Assembly: GCA_015501055.1 (NCBI GenBank)
Contig: JADNYV010000001.1
Location: 2,090,532 to 2,154,531, forward strand
From: Mucidula mucida
Taxonomy: Eukaryota; Basidiomycota; Agaricomycetes; Agaricales; Physalacriaceae
DNA length: 64,000 nucleotides
Direction: 5' to 3'
Shown one piece after another: positions 33,901 to 46,021 of this stretch. Each line of letters opens with the position of its first letter. The first letter of the stretch is position 1. The translations under genes were made by a program, and so were the position numbers. The notes under the pieces are model-generated. The model worked only from the letters and a program-made list of their open reading frames with translations, was not told the DNA's origin and searched no databases.

Positions 33901-34994
33901 CGTCGTCGAAATCCGAGTCCTCATCGACATCTTCCGCGCCAAAGTCCAGCCACTGCCTCCAGGAGCGGAATACACAGAGAAGCTGCAACCTTGCCCCTGC
34001 GAGGTCAGGAAGACGAGGAATGGACTCTTGTCTGCCGAGAAACCTGAGCTCGTAGCATAGACACACGACGTATCCCGAATGGATGGGGTCTAGTCTTTGG
34101 CTAACGGCGTTGTATGCGGCAATAGCAGTAATAGATGCAGCACTTTGGTCTTCAGTGTTGAACGTTATCGTCGCTCCGTCATGCATCATGTGTACTGCGC
34201 CACCGACATGATGCGAGGGAAGAACGATAGAAAGCATTCCGTACTGTTGAGGGTCATCGCGAATCCTAGCATTGAAGCAGAATCAAGCTTGTGCAAATGG
34301 GACTATACAACGGACTCTGCAGAGAAATCAATCGAACTGAAAATGATTTAGAAATCGGTGGCGCAGATGATTGTACACGTACTTGGTGTGGGGTCCTCGT
34401 ATAGTCAAACTCTTTAGCCGATACTGAACGACGGTTCGAACCACTTTGACGTCCAAGGCGACATTTAGGGCCGGTCCAACCGTATCGTTGATCCAGGTTG
34501 CCCATTCAGGGTTGTCAAAACGGATCTACAATCGGACGTGACGAACAATCATCATAAGAGAACGCGTATTTTACCTTGTCCCCCGGAAAAGACCAAATCA
34601 CGTCCTGTCCATCACTGTTTTGTGTAGACGCGGAATGTCGGATGATCTCACGGGCTTCGCGGTCGTTGAGTGGCAAACCAATAGATCCTAGTCCGTCGAG
34701 ATGTAGGCATGGGTTGATGGCGCCGGGATAATCAAGGAAATGCGCAAATGAGCCATTGAATCGGAGCTCTCCACATAACACGCGTTCCAAGTTGTCCTGT
34801 AAGATGGCGGTGAGCAACGCGTCTGTATGCGCTGGCGGAAGTGGGTACCTCGATATCAAACATCTCTACCAAACGCTCCTCGTCCTCGTGAGGCCCTTGT
34901 ATTTGTCGCAGTCCTGGATTGCCTCTATGTCTTCGTATGACGGAGATGAGGCCGACGATGCAGAAAAGGAGACTTCGTCCTCAGTCGAGTCCAT
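30978..34994 (-). CDS. Large protein resembling fungal 2OG-Fe(II) oxygenases, copy 1
   Basis: Large multi-exon protein starting MDSTEDEVSFSASSASSPSY at 34994. Early exons give GAINPCLHLDGLGSIGLPLN and WATWINDTVGPALNVAL. A block SIVLPSHHVGGAVHMMHDGA with SGYVVCLCYEL further on resembles the core of fungal prolyl-4-hydroxylase-like 2OG-Fe(II) proteins. A long second half is helical without a known domain, and the end KKWGFTWT...QIVKPPRMIAVGKWAGAQ leads to a basic tail TKKPRLS. The HxD iron motif expected just before the LPSHH block is not seen (SRDDPQQYGML is there instead), and the distal His position reads SQRLDP. So it may be a non-enzymatic derivative. One frame slip near 34900 is probably an error. 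Tandem paralogue at 37120-40965. Confidence 0.6.
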
Positions 34995-35266
34995 AGTCGT
35001 GGTGAGAGTAATTCGTTGGGGATCAGCCTTAAGTACTTGTCAGATTGGAAGTCCGCACTGACATGCTCTTGGCGAAGATTTTCACGCCTTCGACGCGATG
35101 CGTGGCGCTTCGGTACGCGTAGCTCTGCTATGATATTCTCCCAGCGTTTAAAACAGGAACCTCACATTGATTTTGATTTCACTTCTTTACAGCATATCCT
35201 TTAACATTTTCCTCGCATTAGCGGGAGGTCGCGCTCTATCCTACAACAAAAACCCTGCTCCCGCGT

Positions 35267-36672
35267 TTAGCAGACATGTTCGGGCTCCGCCACCGTTCCA
35301 ACCTTCGGACCCAAGTCCCTGCCAGCGGTCCTCTGGAAAACCTCTATCATAAGGCCGAAGAGGGACCGTGTCAGAGCAGCATCCCAGCGCCCTTTCGAGG
35401 CTTCGTCACGGACGAAGGCGTGCTGCGCCTGAACCTCGAGGAACTAGAGAAAAGGACAACGTCAATGACGCGGTGCCAGTGAAATAGCATTAGGGAGGCA
35501 ACATACAGTGGAGATCACTTTAGCATCCTCAAGCTCTTTGCGGATAAGGTCGCGTCCAGCTCGGGGTACATGAGTGTCTTGTTTCCCAAAGACCATCTAT
35601 CGCAAGTCGAGATTGAGGTATATCCTGTGCTGGACTAAAGAGATACATACCACCACCTCTTTGTCTGTCAATGCGCCACTCCGAACGCGGATCAAGGAAT
35701 CGTCCTGCTTTCCTTTGCCGATAGTAGCGCTGTGGATATCCGTAGCAAACCAGCACCAAGCAGAGAGGACGCGAGGATCAAACGCAGCCTACGTCAAACA
35801 GTCAATGCTGATCACTACACCGTAGAAGGCTAGCAGCGCACCCTAAACGCCTATAAATCAATTGCGATTATCAGCAAAGGTACTCGTAGGTGAAAGGAAA
35901 CATACCAAATGGCCGCCCATACACATTCCGGTCACTGTCATTGTCGGTGATTAGATGATACGATAAGATAAGATCGGCAATGATCTTCACCTGCGATGCG
36001 ACCATTGCAGTTGGGATGAGCAATCAGGACGTCGATGGCAAGCTTAGCGTCCTGGAACAGAAGTGTGAGTGAGATTTCAGACGGTCAATTTTCGAGCACA
36101 CTTCATCATAAGCAGCGACCTCTTTCTCGATCTGTGAAACGATTAATTCTTCGCGGACGGTACGAATGACTCCAAGGACGAACCTTGAACCTATTTCCTC
36201 GGTCAGTTCCTATATCAAAGCGTAAGTAAAGCATCGAGGCAGATCAATGCATTAATATACGTACCCTCATCATCATACGGGATAGCCTCGGGTCCTTGGA
36301 ATTCGTGGAAGCTGGATGGCAAGACTGTAGAATACGTTCAGACGGTACTATTAGATCGATCGCGACGACATACCGACGACGTATCCCGGCTAGCGATCTG
36401 ACCCGCGAAGCGTTCGACGGGGCCAGTCACTTGGTAAATCTCACTAGAGACCATTCGAACATGCACCTGCGAGTAACAAGAATCTCTTCACCTGAACACG
36501 ACAACACCTGCTCAATTGCCGTTCAGAACCGCCCCACACCCACGACGAACGACGCACCTGGGAACTTTGCCTGCGGATAGTTCGGCAAGTCAGGCTTCAG
36601 CACAAACACACGCATGGGCGAGCCATTGCCCGCCGTGGTAGGGAGATCTTGTTCTGTCTTGGTGATCAGCAT
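35267..36672 (-). CDS. Dienelactone hydrolase family protein
   Basis: Alpha/beta hydrolase of the carboxymethylenebutenolidase type, which opens dienelactones in catabolism of chlorinated or methoxylated aromatics, or acts as a general esterase. The start at 36672 gives MLITKTEQDLPTTAGNGSPM and RVFVLKPDLPNYPQAKFP. Later exons include LAIDVLIAHPNC, TGMCMGGHLAFRAAFDPRVL with the nucleophile Cys, CWFATDIHSATIGKGKQDDS, MVFGKQDTHVPRAGRDLI with the Asp, and FLEVQAQHAFVRDEASKGRW with the His. It ends EPEHVC at 35267. Many short introns. It sits between the two 2OG-like paralogues, which points to insertion of this gene or duplication around it. Confidence 0.82.
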
Positions 36673-37119
36673 ATTGATAGTGGTGGCACAGATGAGAGAT
36701 TGGATTGATCAACTCCGAGTCTCCGACGAACTCTTCTAATACCAATCCAACGACAACAATCATGCGTCGTGACCACGAAGACCTGAGGTCTAGATTCGTA
36801 TGTGGGAAAACCATATGCCTTCGAAATAGGTTCAATGCATCATGGGTTGACGGTATACGGCCCGCCCTTGATAGATTTCTTACTGAGAGACCTACTTCAT
36901 CAATCGCGAGTCCTGTAGTTCGTGTCCGGGCCTAGTACTCAAAGGCTTCAATTCTCTGCGTGAGATGGAGTTCGAAATTCGTGATTAGTTTCTCACGCCT
37001 TGTTCAAGTTGACGACGCAATTAGAATGTAGATAGTAAATTAAGACTGTGAGTGTGTGTCATGTAAAAGAAGGAAGGTGTAGTAGCCAAGTCGCAACTCC
37101 CGACGACCTCCGTTCCTAT
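36673..37119. other. Spacer upstream of the hydrolase gene
   Basis: About 450 bases between the start of the dienelactone hydrolase gene and the 3' end of 2OG-like copy 2. Nothing else was recognised. Confidence 0.45.
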
Positions 37120-40100
37120 TCACAACAGCCGTGGCTTCTTCGACTGTTGAGTACTCATGCTCTCAGATTGACGCTTCGCCCCCACTCCGTTCGCGCGAGT
37201 ACTAAGCGGTACAGTAGGTGGACGGGCCGTGCCCTCGATGGTTCCAACCACCCATTGATAATCCGAACCCAAGATCTGTCGCTGGTGCTCCTCATCCCCA
37301 AGCAGGCGCAGCACATCACGTCCCTTCTTTTGATTTTGAAGCCATTTGGCGTTTTCAACCATATGCGGCGGTTTGTATATCTAGACAACCGTTAGGATGA
37401 GAACAATTTGGCGAAGCAGAGATGGAACTTGCAGTTAACAGTCCGTCATGAATATCATTCCGTTTCCAAGTGAAATCCCATTTCTTCGTCCGTTTAAGAC
37501 GATCTTCAACATGATGAATACTACACGTAGTCACTCTGAGGCTTTCTTCGGTGTTAAGCATGAAGGGTACGAGACGTTTGGTGCACCAAGTACACTGACA
37601 CCCAGTAGCTTCGAGCTCCGCAGAAGGGATTGTATGGCTTGGTTTTGGCGGCAAAACGTATCGCACAAATTTTGTTATGACATCGGCTGCGAACGTCGAG
37701 AATGGAGTGCATTTTAGGGACGAATGATGCGTGTATAGGAAATGAGGAAGCTCCTTAAGCAGGGGTATTAATCCGTGTTCAATGTACAGCGCATCGTTAG
37801 CCGGTGGAGCCACAAGGAAACGGTCGAGTGCTTGACCTGCTTCCGCAAGGAGGTCCATATCAAAACATAGTTCAAGCAGCTCTATTCCCGAATTGCCGCC
37901 CACTTTGCGGAGACCATCTTGGGGCATCAACGAGCGTGGCGAGAAAGCATTAATTTTAGCGACGAGACAGAGCTGCTTGATGTTGTCAAGCATCTCAGTC
38001 GCCTCTGCTGATTTGGCCAGACGCGGAAGTGTATGGCACACAAGGCTGATGAGTCGTTTCATGATGCCTGAATTTTTTGCAATGTCGTTGACTCGCTCTG
38101 GAGTCAATCTACCAGGGACCGTCAGTTGGTCAAAAGAAGCGTTCGATATGAATGGCCTTACGATTTGGACAAAGATCTGATTGCCCATTTCCCGGAACGT
38201 ATTAGAGCAATCCGGAAAATGCGGAACGCATCCAAAGACATGGCAGAAGACGGCTCGAGAAGCGAAGTAGTTCTCAAAAAGAAGATCTCGAGACATTCAT
38301 TACCTTTCGGTATCTGGAGAAGAAGCCCATCTACTTCGGGCACAAGCAACGGATAATACACCGTTGCCTCTGGAGGAAAGGTTTTCCACATCCTGTCTAA
38401 CAGACGCATGCATGTGTCGAAACAGCTGAAGCGAATGCCAAGTCTGAGAAACGAAATAATGGCGTCGACGACCTGCTGGTCAACTGTTTTACCAGTTGAA
38501 GGTAGCGGTGGCATCGTCCATGGCGACATGCGATCTGCCATATCTGCGATACATGTATGAATCATCGGAATATGACGAGGCTGTTTGGCAAGACGTGACA
38601 GGAAAGCATCCCAAAAACCGACATTACACAGTTGTATTGCCTGAAGCCGAGGGATCACGCTAAGCAAAATGTCATTGTCAACGAAAGGTGGCTGCAAGAA
38701 ACGTGCACTTACACTGAGTACAAGAAAACATCTGGGTTCTCTTTTGCTTCTACAAGATCCAGGATCCAGTCGATATCCACAATTTTGAGGGTCGTCGCCG
38801 TGTTGAGCATGAGCTCTCGCTGAACTTGACACCACGCAGTGACAGTAGTGTCGTTTTGCGCCTTGGCGGTGGTCAGCAAATCCTTGATGAACCGAACACG
38901 AAGTTCATGGGATGGAGTCGTAGATAGGATTCCAGTGTACCTGCCAAAACGAGTCAGCATTGAGGGGTACTAAAAATGAAAGTCGACCCATACAAGCCGT
39001 TCAGCTCGCTCCAGCCAAAAGTTTGATATGAACGGACCAGTCCATCCGCGCCCATCAGCTCGATGCAGAGCTCTGGCCACAATAGCGTACGATGTCCCGG
39101 AGAAGAGGTATATCGCGCCAGCGGTCAGCACAGCCTCGCAAGAAAGCAGCTACCTCCCGACATGTCACTGATGTATTGCTGTTAGCATTCTTTAACCATT
39201 GCAGGAGGACTGCAAGAATCTTCTTGTCTTTCGGTGACGTAGGGGCTTTCGACAGGACGCTCAAATTTCCCAAAGCAAATGTGATATCCTTGAAGATAAA
39301 GCCGATATCCCTCGACTTTTGGGGTGAAATGACGACGGCGGAGAATTTATGAGCTAGTGCGTGTAACTATCAGTAAGAGCAGCTGAGTTGAGTCAGAGAC
39401 GTTGACCGACTTTGTGCAGTCACACCATCCTTCTTTGGAATTGAGCTAAGACCAGAAACCCATTGTAGAAGTACGTACCCATAATTCCTCCGGAACTAGA
39501 CAAGAGTCCCAATCGGCATTATCGTTGATGAAGCAGGAGGTTGGGTCATCTTCTTCGTGTAGGCTGTCAATGACTCGACCAGTCATCTGCATCGGTATGC
39601 CTTCGAGAGTCCTTACATTCTTGAATGACAGCATAATTTCCGGTCCACTATCGTCGTCACTTGAATCTGATTCTGATTGATGAGACTCGTCTTCGGCGCC
39701 GTAGTTTGACTCGTAGTCTGCAGCGTATTCTGGCCCTGGAAAGCCGCCCAATGAGCCATATGGGTCGTTTTCGCGTCGCCGCCACCATTCGGCGTATTCC
39801 ACGGATGAAAAATGCAGATCAAACCCATACTCTTTGGCCCAAGGCTCAAGCTGTTCGAGCTTCAATTTATCGGAGGATTTCAGAGCAGAAATTTTATGCG
39901 GCCCATCGGAGTACGTGTGGTCCAGGAGGCAGACGAGAAATTGTGGTGCGGCAACCGTACCATTACGACGTCGCGTATCCTTCAAGTGGTGCTGCCATGA
40001 GCGAAAAATGTGTCTGAGTCGCGCCGAAGCTTGGTCAAGTTGTGGGAGACGTGGTGTATCCCGCAAATCGAGCAGCAGAGGGTCGCCAGCGAGCTCATAG

Positions 40101-40965
40101 CAAAGACATACTATATGCCCACTTTGAATAGATTCCAAATTATGACTGACACCTGTATACCATGCAAGGGCAGTCAGGCGCGCAGCGTCGTCACTAGCAG
40201 TCTCAAAAGTTCTGGTAACGCCTTGGTGAGTGGTGTGTATTCGGCCGCCGACATGGCGTGAGGGCAGAATGATGCAGAGCGTTCCGTATTGTGAGTCCTC
40301 CGAGACGCTGTGACTGCATAAGACTAGAGGAGATTTATCATCAGATATCACACACGTTTCATGACTCCAAAGAGAGAATCTAAAATGCGCGTTAAAAGAG
40401 TTGCCCAAAAGGGGACTTGCGAAGCAACGTACCCAGAACTGGATCCTCGAATACTCAGACTTCGGAGTCGATAATTCACGTCGAATCTCTTTACTTTAGG
40501 TCCAAATACCAGAGCATTAAGAGCTGGTCCGACGGTATCCTTCACGTAGGCGTCAAATCTGGGATTATCAACGTGCACCTAGTAGAGGACGATGAGGAAG
40601 ACTGAGCATGAAACGACGCGTCAATTACGCGCACCTTGTCGCCGGCAACCGTCAGTCCACCATCTCCCACTTCAACACCAGAGTCAGCGCGCGCAGCGAA
40701 TACCTCCATATCCTTAACCTCCCTGTCGCTGAGCGGTAAGCCAAAAGACCCATATCCCTCCATCCGTAGACACGGATTCGGTGCATCGTCATAGGTTTTC
40801 GAGCCCGAAAAGATGCCATTGTTGAATAGATACCTGCTTACGACTCTGTTCAAGTCTCTCTAGCCGCGCCGATGAATTCTTCATGCATATCAGCGTATGA
40901 GAGAAACAAACCTTGATGTCTAACGATGGTTCGAAGAGCGGCTGTTCGTCGTCGACAACTGACAT
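37120..40965 (-). CDS. Large protein resembling fungal 2OG-Fe(II) oxygenases, copy 2
   Basis: Tandem paralogue of the gene at 30978-34994. The start at 40965 gives MSVVDDEQPLFEPSLDIK. Aligned landmarks are PNPCLRMEGYGSFGLPLSDR, YVKDTVGPALNALVFG, YRLRSLSIRG, YGTLCIILPSRHVGGRIHTT, WYTGVSHNLESIQSGHIVCL, then an acidic stretch (SDSSDDDSGPE), GIPMQMTGRV, a helical half and the end KKWDFTWKR...HMVENAKWLQNQKK with a basic tail SKKPRLL. The distal His (VSHNLE) and SG are kept here, but the HxD motif before YGTL is again not visible. Many introns. Function unknown; the basic tail could be a nuclear signal. Confidence 0.6.
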
Positions 40966-41399
40966 TTGGTGGTTGGACCCAAGTTTGACCCTCCTTCGCG
41001 TGAAGGAGAAGACTTCATATCACGTGTAAGGAGAGGGAGACGCGATGTTTACTGTTTACTGATGGCCGTTGCGGGCCGGGGCAAGTTGCGGGGAGGGAGG
41101 TTGTCTGCTGTCTGCAACTCCTCCCTTGGATGCAAATTCATTCAACCTTCATTTCGTCAAGAGGACAATCAGAAATGTCTGCCCAACTTGGCTATTCACT
41201 CCGTCTCTGACGCGCGGCAGGGTATAACATTCGTCAGAGAAAATAGAACTGCAGACCTTGCGAATCCACTGTGCATAGTTGTACGATACGGTAAAAAAAG
41301 TGATGTGAGACAGGAAGGAAGAAATGAAACACTAAGTAGAATATGCATAAGAGTCAAGAGAGTGGATTAAGACGCTTCCGAAAAGTACGATACGACCTC
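40966..41399. other. Spacer between 2OG-like copy 2 and the coiled-coil gene
   Basis: About 430 bases containing the promoter of the 2OG-like gene and the 3' end of the coiled-coil gene. No other feature was seen. Confidence 0.4.
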
Positions 41400-44300
41400 C
41401 TACTCCTCCTTCGCCTTCGCCTGGAGCAGTTCCGAGAGCTGGTCAAGATCCTCCTTCAAACTGTCAAGGCATCAGCAACACGCCACACACACATTCAGGG
41501 AGTAACCTTACCTCTTGATCTGCTCTCCACTTTCTTCCTGGTCACGCTCCATCAACTCAATCTCCATGTTCTTCCGCTCGATCTGACTGGTAGCATCAGT
41601 AACAGCCGCCTCCGCCATCTCGAGTCGAGCCGTAAGAGCCCTAATGGCCTTCTCATGTTCGGCGTTGAGATCGTGAATCTTGAGGTTGTGCGCCTCGTGC
41701 ATGCGCGTCAGCTCCTCCTTCGTCACACCAGGAGACTGGGGTGGTATCGGCGTCCCGTTGCTCTTCGGCGCAACTGGCTCCGCGGCGAGTGTCGCCCTGG
41801 CAGTCGCTAAGTCCCCTTCCAGGTCAGAAAGCTTGATCTGAAGCTCGGACTTCTCTTTCGCGAAGGCAGCGATCTCCCCGTCATGAGCGGTCTTGAGCCT
41901 GGTGACTTCGTCAGCACGGCTCTTCGCAGCCTCTTCAAGCTCCTGCGTATGCTTGTTCGACATTTCCGTGAGTGACGATTTCGTGAGAGCGAGAACCTCG
42001 TTGGACGCCAAAAGGTCGTCTTTAGTGTTGGAGAGTTCCGTCTTCATATGTGCGATCTCTTCTGCCTGCTCAGGAGACAGTGATGGCGAGGCCGATGCAG
42101 CAGAGCGAGCCTCGTCCCGTTGCGCCGTAAGAGAGTCGATCTCGGCTTTCGCAGCCTCATAAGCTGCTTTCGACTTGGCCAGATCATCTTGAGTTGCTTT
42201 GAGCTCGAGCGTAAGCTTGCTGATCTGCTTCTCGGCTGCCTTGCTTTGCTCTTCAAGAGCCGCCTGATGTTCGGACTTGAGGTCTTCGAGAGCGGAGCTA
42301 TGGTTCGCGGCCATCTGAGTTGTCGTTGAATCGAATTTCAAACGAACTCCATTCAAGTCTTCTCGATGTTCCTCACTCGCCTCGGACTAGGTTTATGGTT
42401 GTATCACTATGCTTGGTGGAATCAAAGAAACCCACCTTGGCGCGCTCGAAAGCTTCTTGGAGAAGTTTCTCGTGCTCTGCTTTGACGACATCCACTTTGG
42501 CGTTATATTGCGACTCTTGACTCTATGAAGCAATAAGTATTGCTTTTCAGAACAGACTAAAGCATTTGGACGTACCTCGAGCTCCTCAGTAATCTTCTGC
42601 AGCTCTTCGGATAACTCTTTCTGCTTCGCGAGATAGCGTGCTTCAGCCTCCTCCAGAGCTTGTGCATGAGCCTCCGCGGCGGCAGACGCGTCGGTCTTCG
42701 TGGTTTCGTGTGCAGTCTGAGCAGCTTCCAGGTCGGCTTTCAACGAAGAAAGTTGAGCAACCACTTTCTCCTGTTCCTCCGCAGCCAACTTCAAAGCGTC
42801 CGCATGCTCCGTCTTGAGATCCTCAACGCTAGCCAGCAACTCCGCCTCCTTGGCCTGTGCATCCTTTAACGCTTGTTCTGCAGCTTCCTTGGCGGCAACA
42901 AGTTCTTGTTGTAGCGCCTTGAGCTCGGCGAGAGACTTCTGATGAGTATCTTCGGACGTCTCCTGAGCCTCGTTCAACTCTAGAATCTCAATCTCCAATT
43001 CAGAGACCTTGCTCGCACTCTCTTCCTTCTCCTTCTTGAGAGTGGATACCTGCTCTTCCAATTCTGCGACGCCGGAGGTCTGGCTCTCGAGTTGAGCTAT
43101 CTTCTCCATTGCCTCAGCGAGGGCTTTAGAATGTGTGACCTTTAACGCTTCCGTTTCGGCTTGTATAGTCGCGAAATCGGCTTGGGCTTTGAGTAAAGCA
43201 TCGTGCTCTACGGCGGCAGCGGCGGTGATTTCGGCCTGAGACGAGGATTGCGAGGATTTGATGGCTTCAAAAGACTCCTTGGCTTTAGCGACTTCAGCCT
43301 CCAACTCCGCAATTTGAGCATTGAGGGTCTCGACGGTGGAAGTACTAGTCAGGGAGGCCTCCTTCGCTGCAGCCAACTAGACCAGTATCAGTACGAATAG
43401 TTAGTCGCGTGTAAACATCCGTACCTCCTCCTTTAATGAATCCAAAGCGGAGCTACTTTCATCGTGAGCGCCGGAGTTGCGTTGCAAAGCGTCTTGCGCC
43501 TCCTTCAATTGGGATTCCAAAGCCGCCTTGGCCTGTTCCAGCTCCGAAGCAGCGACACTTTTAGCCTCAACCTCTGCCTGGACAGCATCTAGAGCTGCCT
43601 TGGCTTCAGCCAAGCTCGACTCAAGATTCGCAACTTCGTCGGTCTTTGAAGTGAGAGAATCAGCGGTTTCCTTTAGCTATAGTTTAGAGATCAGAACGAA
43701 CAATAAAGGTATAAGAATGGAGAGTCAATTACCTTGTCCTGTAAATCCGATAATACCTTGCCCTGGACGGGATCCTCCTTTACCTCTCGGATGGAGGAAA
43801 TGGATGATGTGGTGCGGGATTTCGGTGCAGGCGCTTTGGTCACTGGGGGCTTGGATGCCGCAGCGCCTAGACTTGCGCGCGCGGTGAGGGGTGCCCTCTT
43901 AACTCCATCAGACACGGAGGCACGAGGCCGCGCAGGTGAGCTGGGTTTGATATCGGCTGGTGAAGCACGAGTCGCGGAGGCTGGGGTGACAGAGGCGGAG
44001 GCGGTCGCTTTGCTCACGGATGGCCTAGGCGCATGGCTCGGCTTATCTGCGGAACCGGTTGCAGGTTTCCTTACGGAGGAGTTGAGACCACCGACTGAGG
44101 CGCGGGCAGAGGGGGACTAGGTTTGGTGGGTGCCGCGACGGGCTTACGGGCTTTGGCGGCATCCGCGGAGGCAGAAGATGGTTTGGGCGCCCCAGGCTTT
44201 GCTGATCCCGCTCCAAAAGTACCAGAATTTAATACCTGCTCAAAATCGCGTAAACAATAGAGAAAGCTGGCCACTGCGACTTTGGGACGCACTTTTTACG

Positions 44301-44677
44301 GTAGGGTGGCGGGCTTGGCCCCAGACGCTGTCTTTGTCGCCATCGCGGGTTTGCTAGAGTTGGTACTGGGTTTCGTCTTCGCGGGATCCTGTGTAGGCGT
44401 GTCCTCGCTCGGCGCAGGTTTGTCTTCAGACCTCGTGTCGGATGGTCCTACTGTTTCATCGTGGCCATTACCTATTGGTTCGTCAGTAGCACCGTTCTCT
44501 TCAGGTGCGTCCACGGTGGGCGGGTCCACGTCCACTGTGAGAGAATATCAGACCGCGTGTTCTACATGAGGACGACTCCAAAAAAGCACCTGCTCCCTCC
44601 GAAGTAGTAGAGATAGCGTCGAGGTCGCCGTCTTTCTCGGAGGTCGACGGGACACTGTGCAGATCGGTCTCTGTCAT
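41400..44677 (-). CDS. Long coiled-coil protein, unknown function
   Basis: Starts MTETDLHSVPSTSEKDGDLD at 44677. The first third is acidic then Ala/Pro/Ser/Lys-rich low complexity (AGSAKPGAPKPSS, KATASASVTPASATRASPAD, PRTSSISS-like). It is followed by about 700 residues of heptad-rich coiled coil (NAQIAELEAEVAKAKESFEA, EKIAQLESQTSGVAELEEQV, KTEHADALKLAAEEQEKVVA), ending IKSLKEDLDQLSELLQAKAK plus EE at 41400. Introns near 41470-41510, 42390-42440, 42520-42575, 43380-43420, 43680-43730 and 44530-44590. Two frame slips, near 44100 and 44300, coincide with possible lost G in GG pairs. The layout (basic disordered head, long rod) suggests a cytoskeletal or spindle-associated scaffold, but no named family was recognised. 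Confidence 0.7.
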
Positions 44678-44809
44678 GGAAGGAAAGGGAAGAGAACGTG
44701 CAAGTCTCCGCCAAATATTGACCTGGGGCTCTTGACAATCAATGTACGCGTCGGTCTTTACAGGGTCTTTCAATGGCTTGCTCAAATACAAATACAACTT
44801 TCTATTTAT

Positions 44810-45886
44810 CTATCGCAGATGCGCATACAAGTTGAGCGCATTCAGGGCAGGCTCGGCAAGATTGTTATGGTTATAACTGAGCACAGCGACCTGCACAAAT
44901 CAAGTCAGTTCTACTATATTGAGAACAAGGGCTTGGCTTACCCCTCCAGGCTCCACGTTGAAGTGAGTACCTACAGCGTTGTCAGCGAAACATGAGACCA
45001 ATAAACTGGCTGCCTACCCAGACGAAGGGGAAAGTTGATCCAGCGCGCAAGAAATACGCGGCTAAAGTGCCCATGAGCAACAATCACGACGTCCCGGGTG
45101 TTTATACCCTCCTCTTTGTATTGGCGGTGATATTCTCGGACCTGTTGCTACAAAGTGAGTAACGAATGGAAACCAAGAACTACACATTACCCTTTCGATA
45201 ACTGTATCGACGCGATTCTCCATTTCTTGGACACTTTCTCCGTTGGGGCATCTGAGAAACACTTAATACACGTTAGTGCGGCGATGGAGAGTGTACCCGT
45301 CCGTCCAGATGTTCCAGCCGGGATTCAGAGCTTGAATTTCGGACGGCTTCAAGCCCTCATAATCTCCTGTAAAACGTCATGAGACCTAACATCACGATGA
45401 GAGAAATGATGAGCGTTCCGTAGTCCCACTCCCTGGCTTCTTCCGTGAGGATGTGGTGAGGCGTCTCGACATTAGAGAACAGCAGATGGAATGTTCTGTG
45501 AGCTCGTATCCGAGGAGATACAAAAACAGTGCATAGATTCTTGGGATCGATGGGTTCTGATGTACAGATGAGGGCAATTCATTCATAGAATAGGTATGGG
45601 TCTCACTTCCCTCGCCAACGAGGACATCGGCACGGCTGGTGATTTCCTCTTCTCCTCGAGCGGTCAAGGGAATGTCACTGCGTCCGGTCTCAACGAATAT
45701 CAGGAAGACGGTTTCCGAATAGCATAGATCTACCGACATGTCGCCTGCTAGTCATTAGCAACGCACAAGAACGCGTAAATTACACACCCATTCATCGACC
45801 ATTCCGTCTCGCCTACAGTGACGTTGGCGCTAGTCAAGGCTATTGACAGTCAGCTTACCGTGACGAATGAGAAACAAACGCGGCAT
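44810..45886 (-). CDS. Histidine phosphatase family protein, Shb17-like
   Basis: Member of the phosphoglycerate-mutase superfamily. Spliced exons begin MPRLFLIRHGETEWSMNG, with the phospho-acceptor His in RHGE, then TGRSDIPLTARGEEEI, a middle FVSPRIRAHRTFHLL, EWDYGEYEGLKPSEIQALNP and WTDGCPNGESVQEMENRVDT, the second His in VVIVAHGHFSRVF, and the end HFNVEPGG then VAVLSYNHNNLAEPALNALN, finishing YAHLR. The RHGETEWSMNG/TGRSDIPLT pattern and the CPNGES block resemble yeast Shb17, the sedoheptulose-1,7-bisphosphatase of riboneogenesis. An ATG four codons upstream (45898) is also possible. Several short introns. The family is secure; the exact substrate is inferred. Confidence 0.82.
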
Positions 45887-46021
45887 GGGGCGCGCCATTG
45901 TGAACGACGATGAAATGAGATAGCAAGAGGTAAGCACGTCACGCCGCAACGCCGAATAATGTCCGCACGTGTCTCTCTCCATCCACGGTCACCTCGCTCG
46001 CCCGAGGTCCATTAGGCGCCC

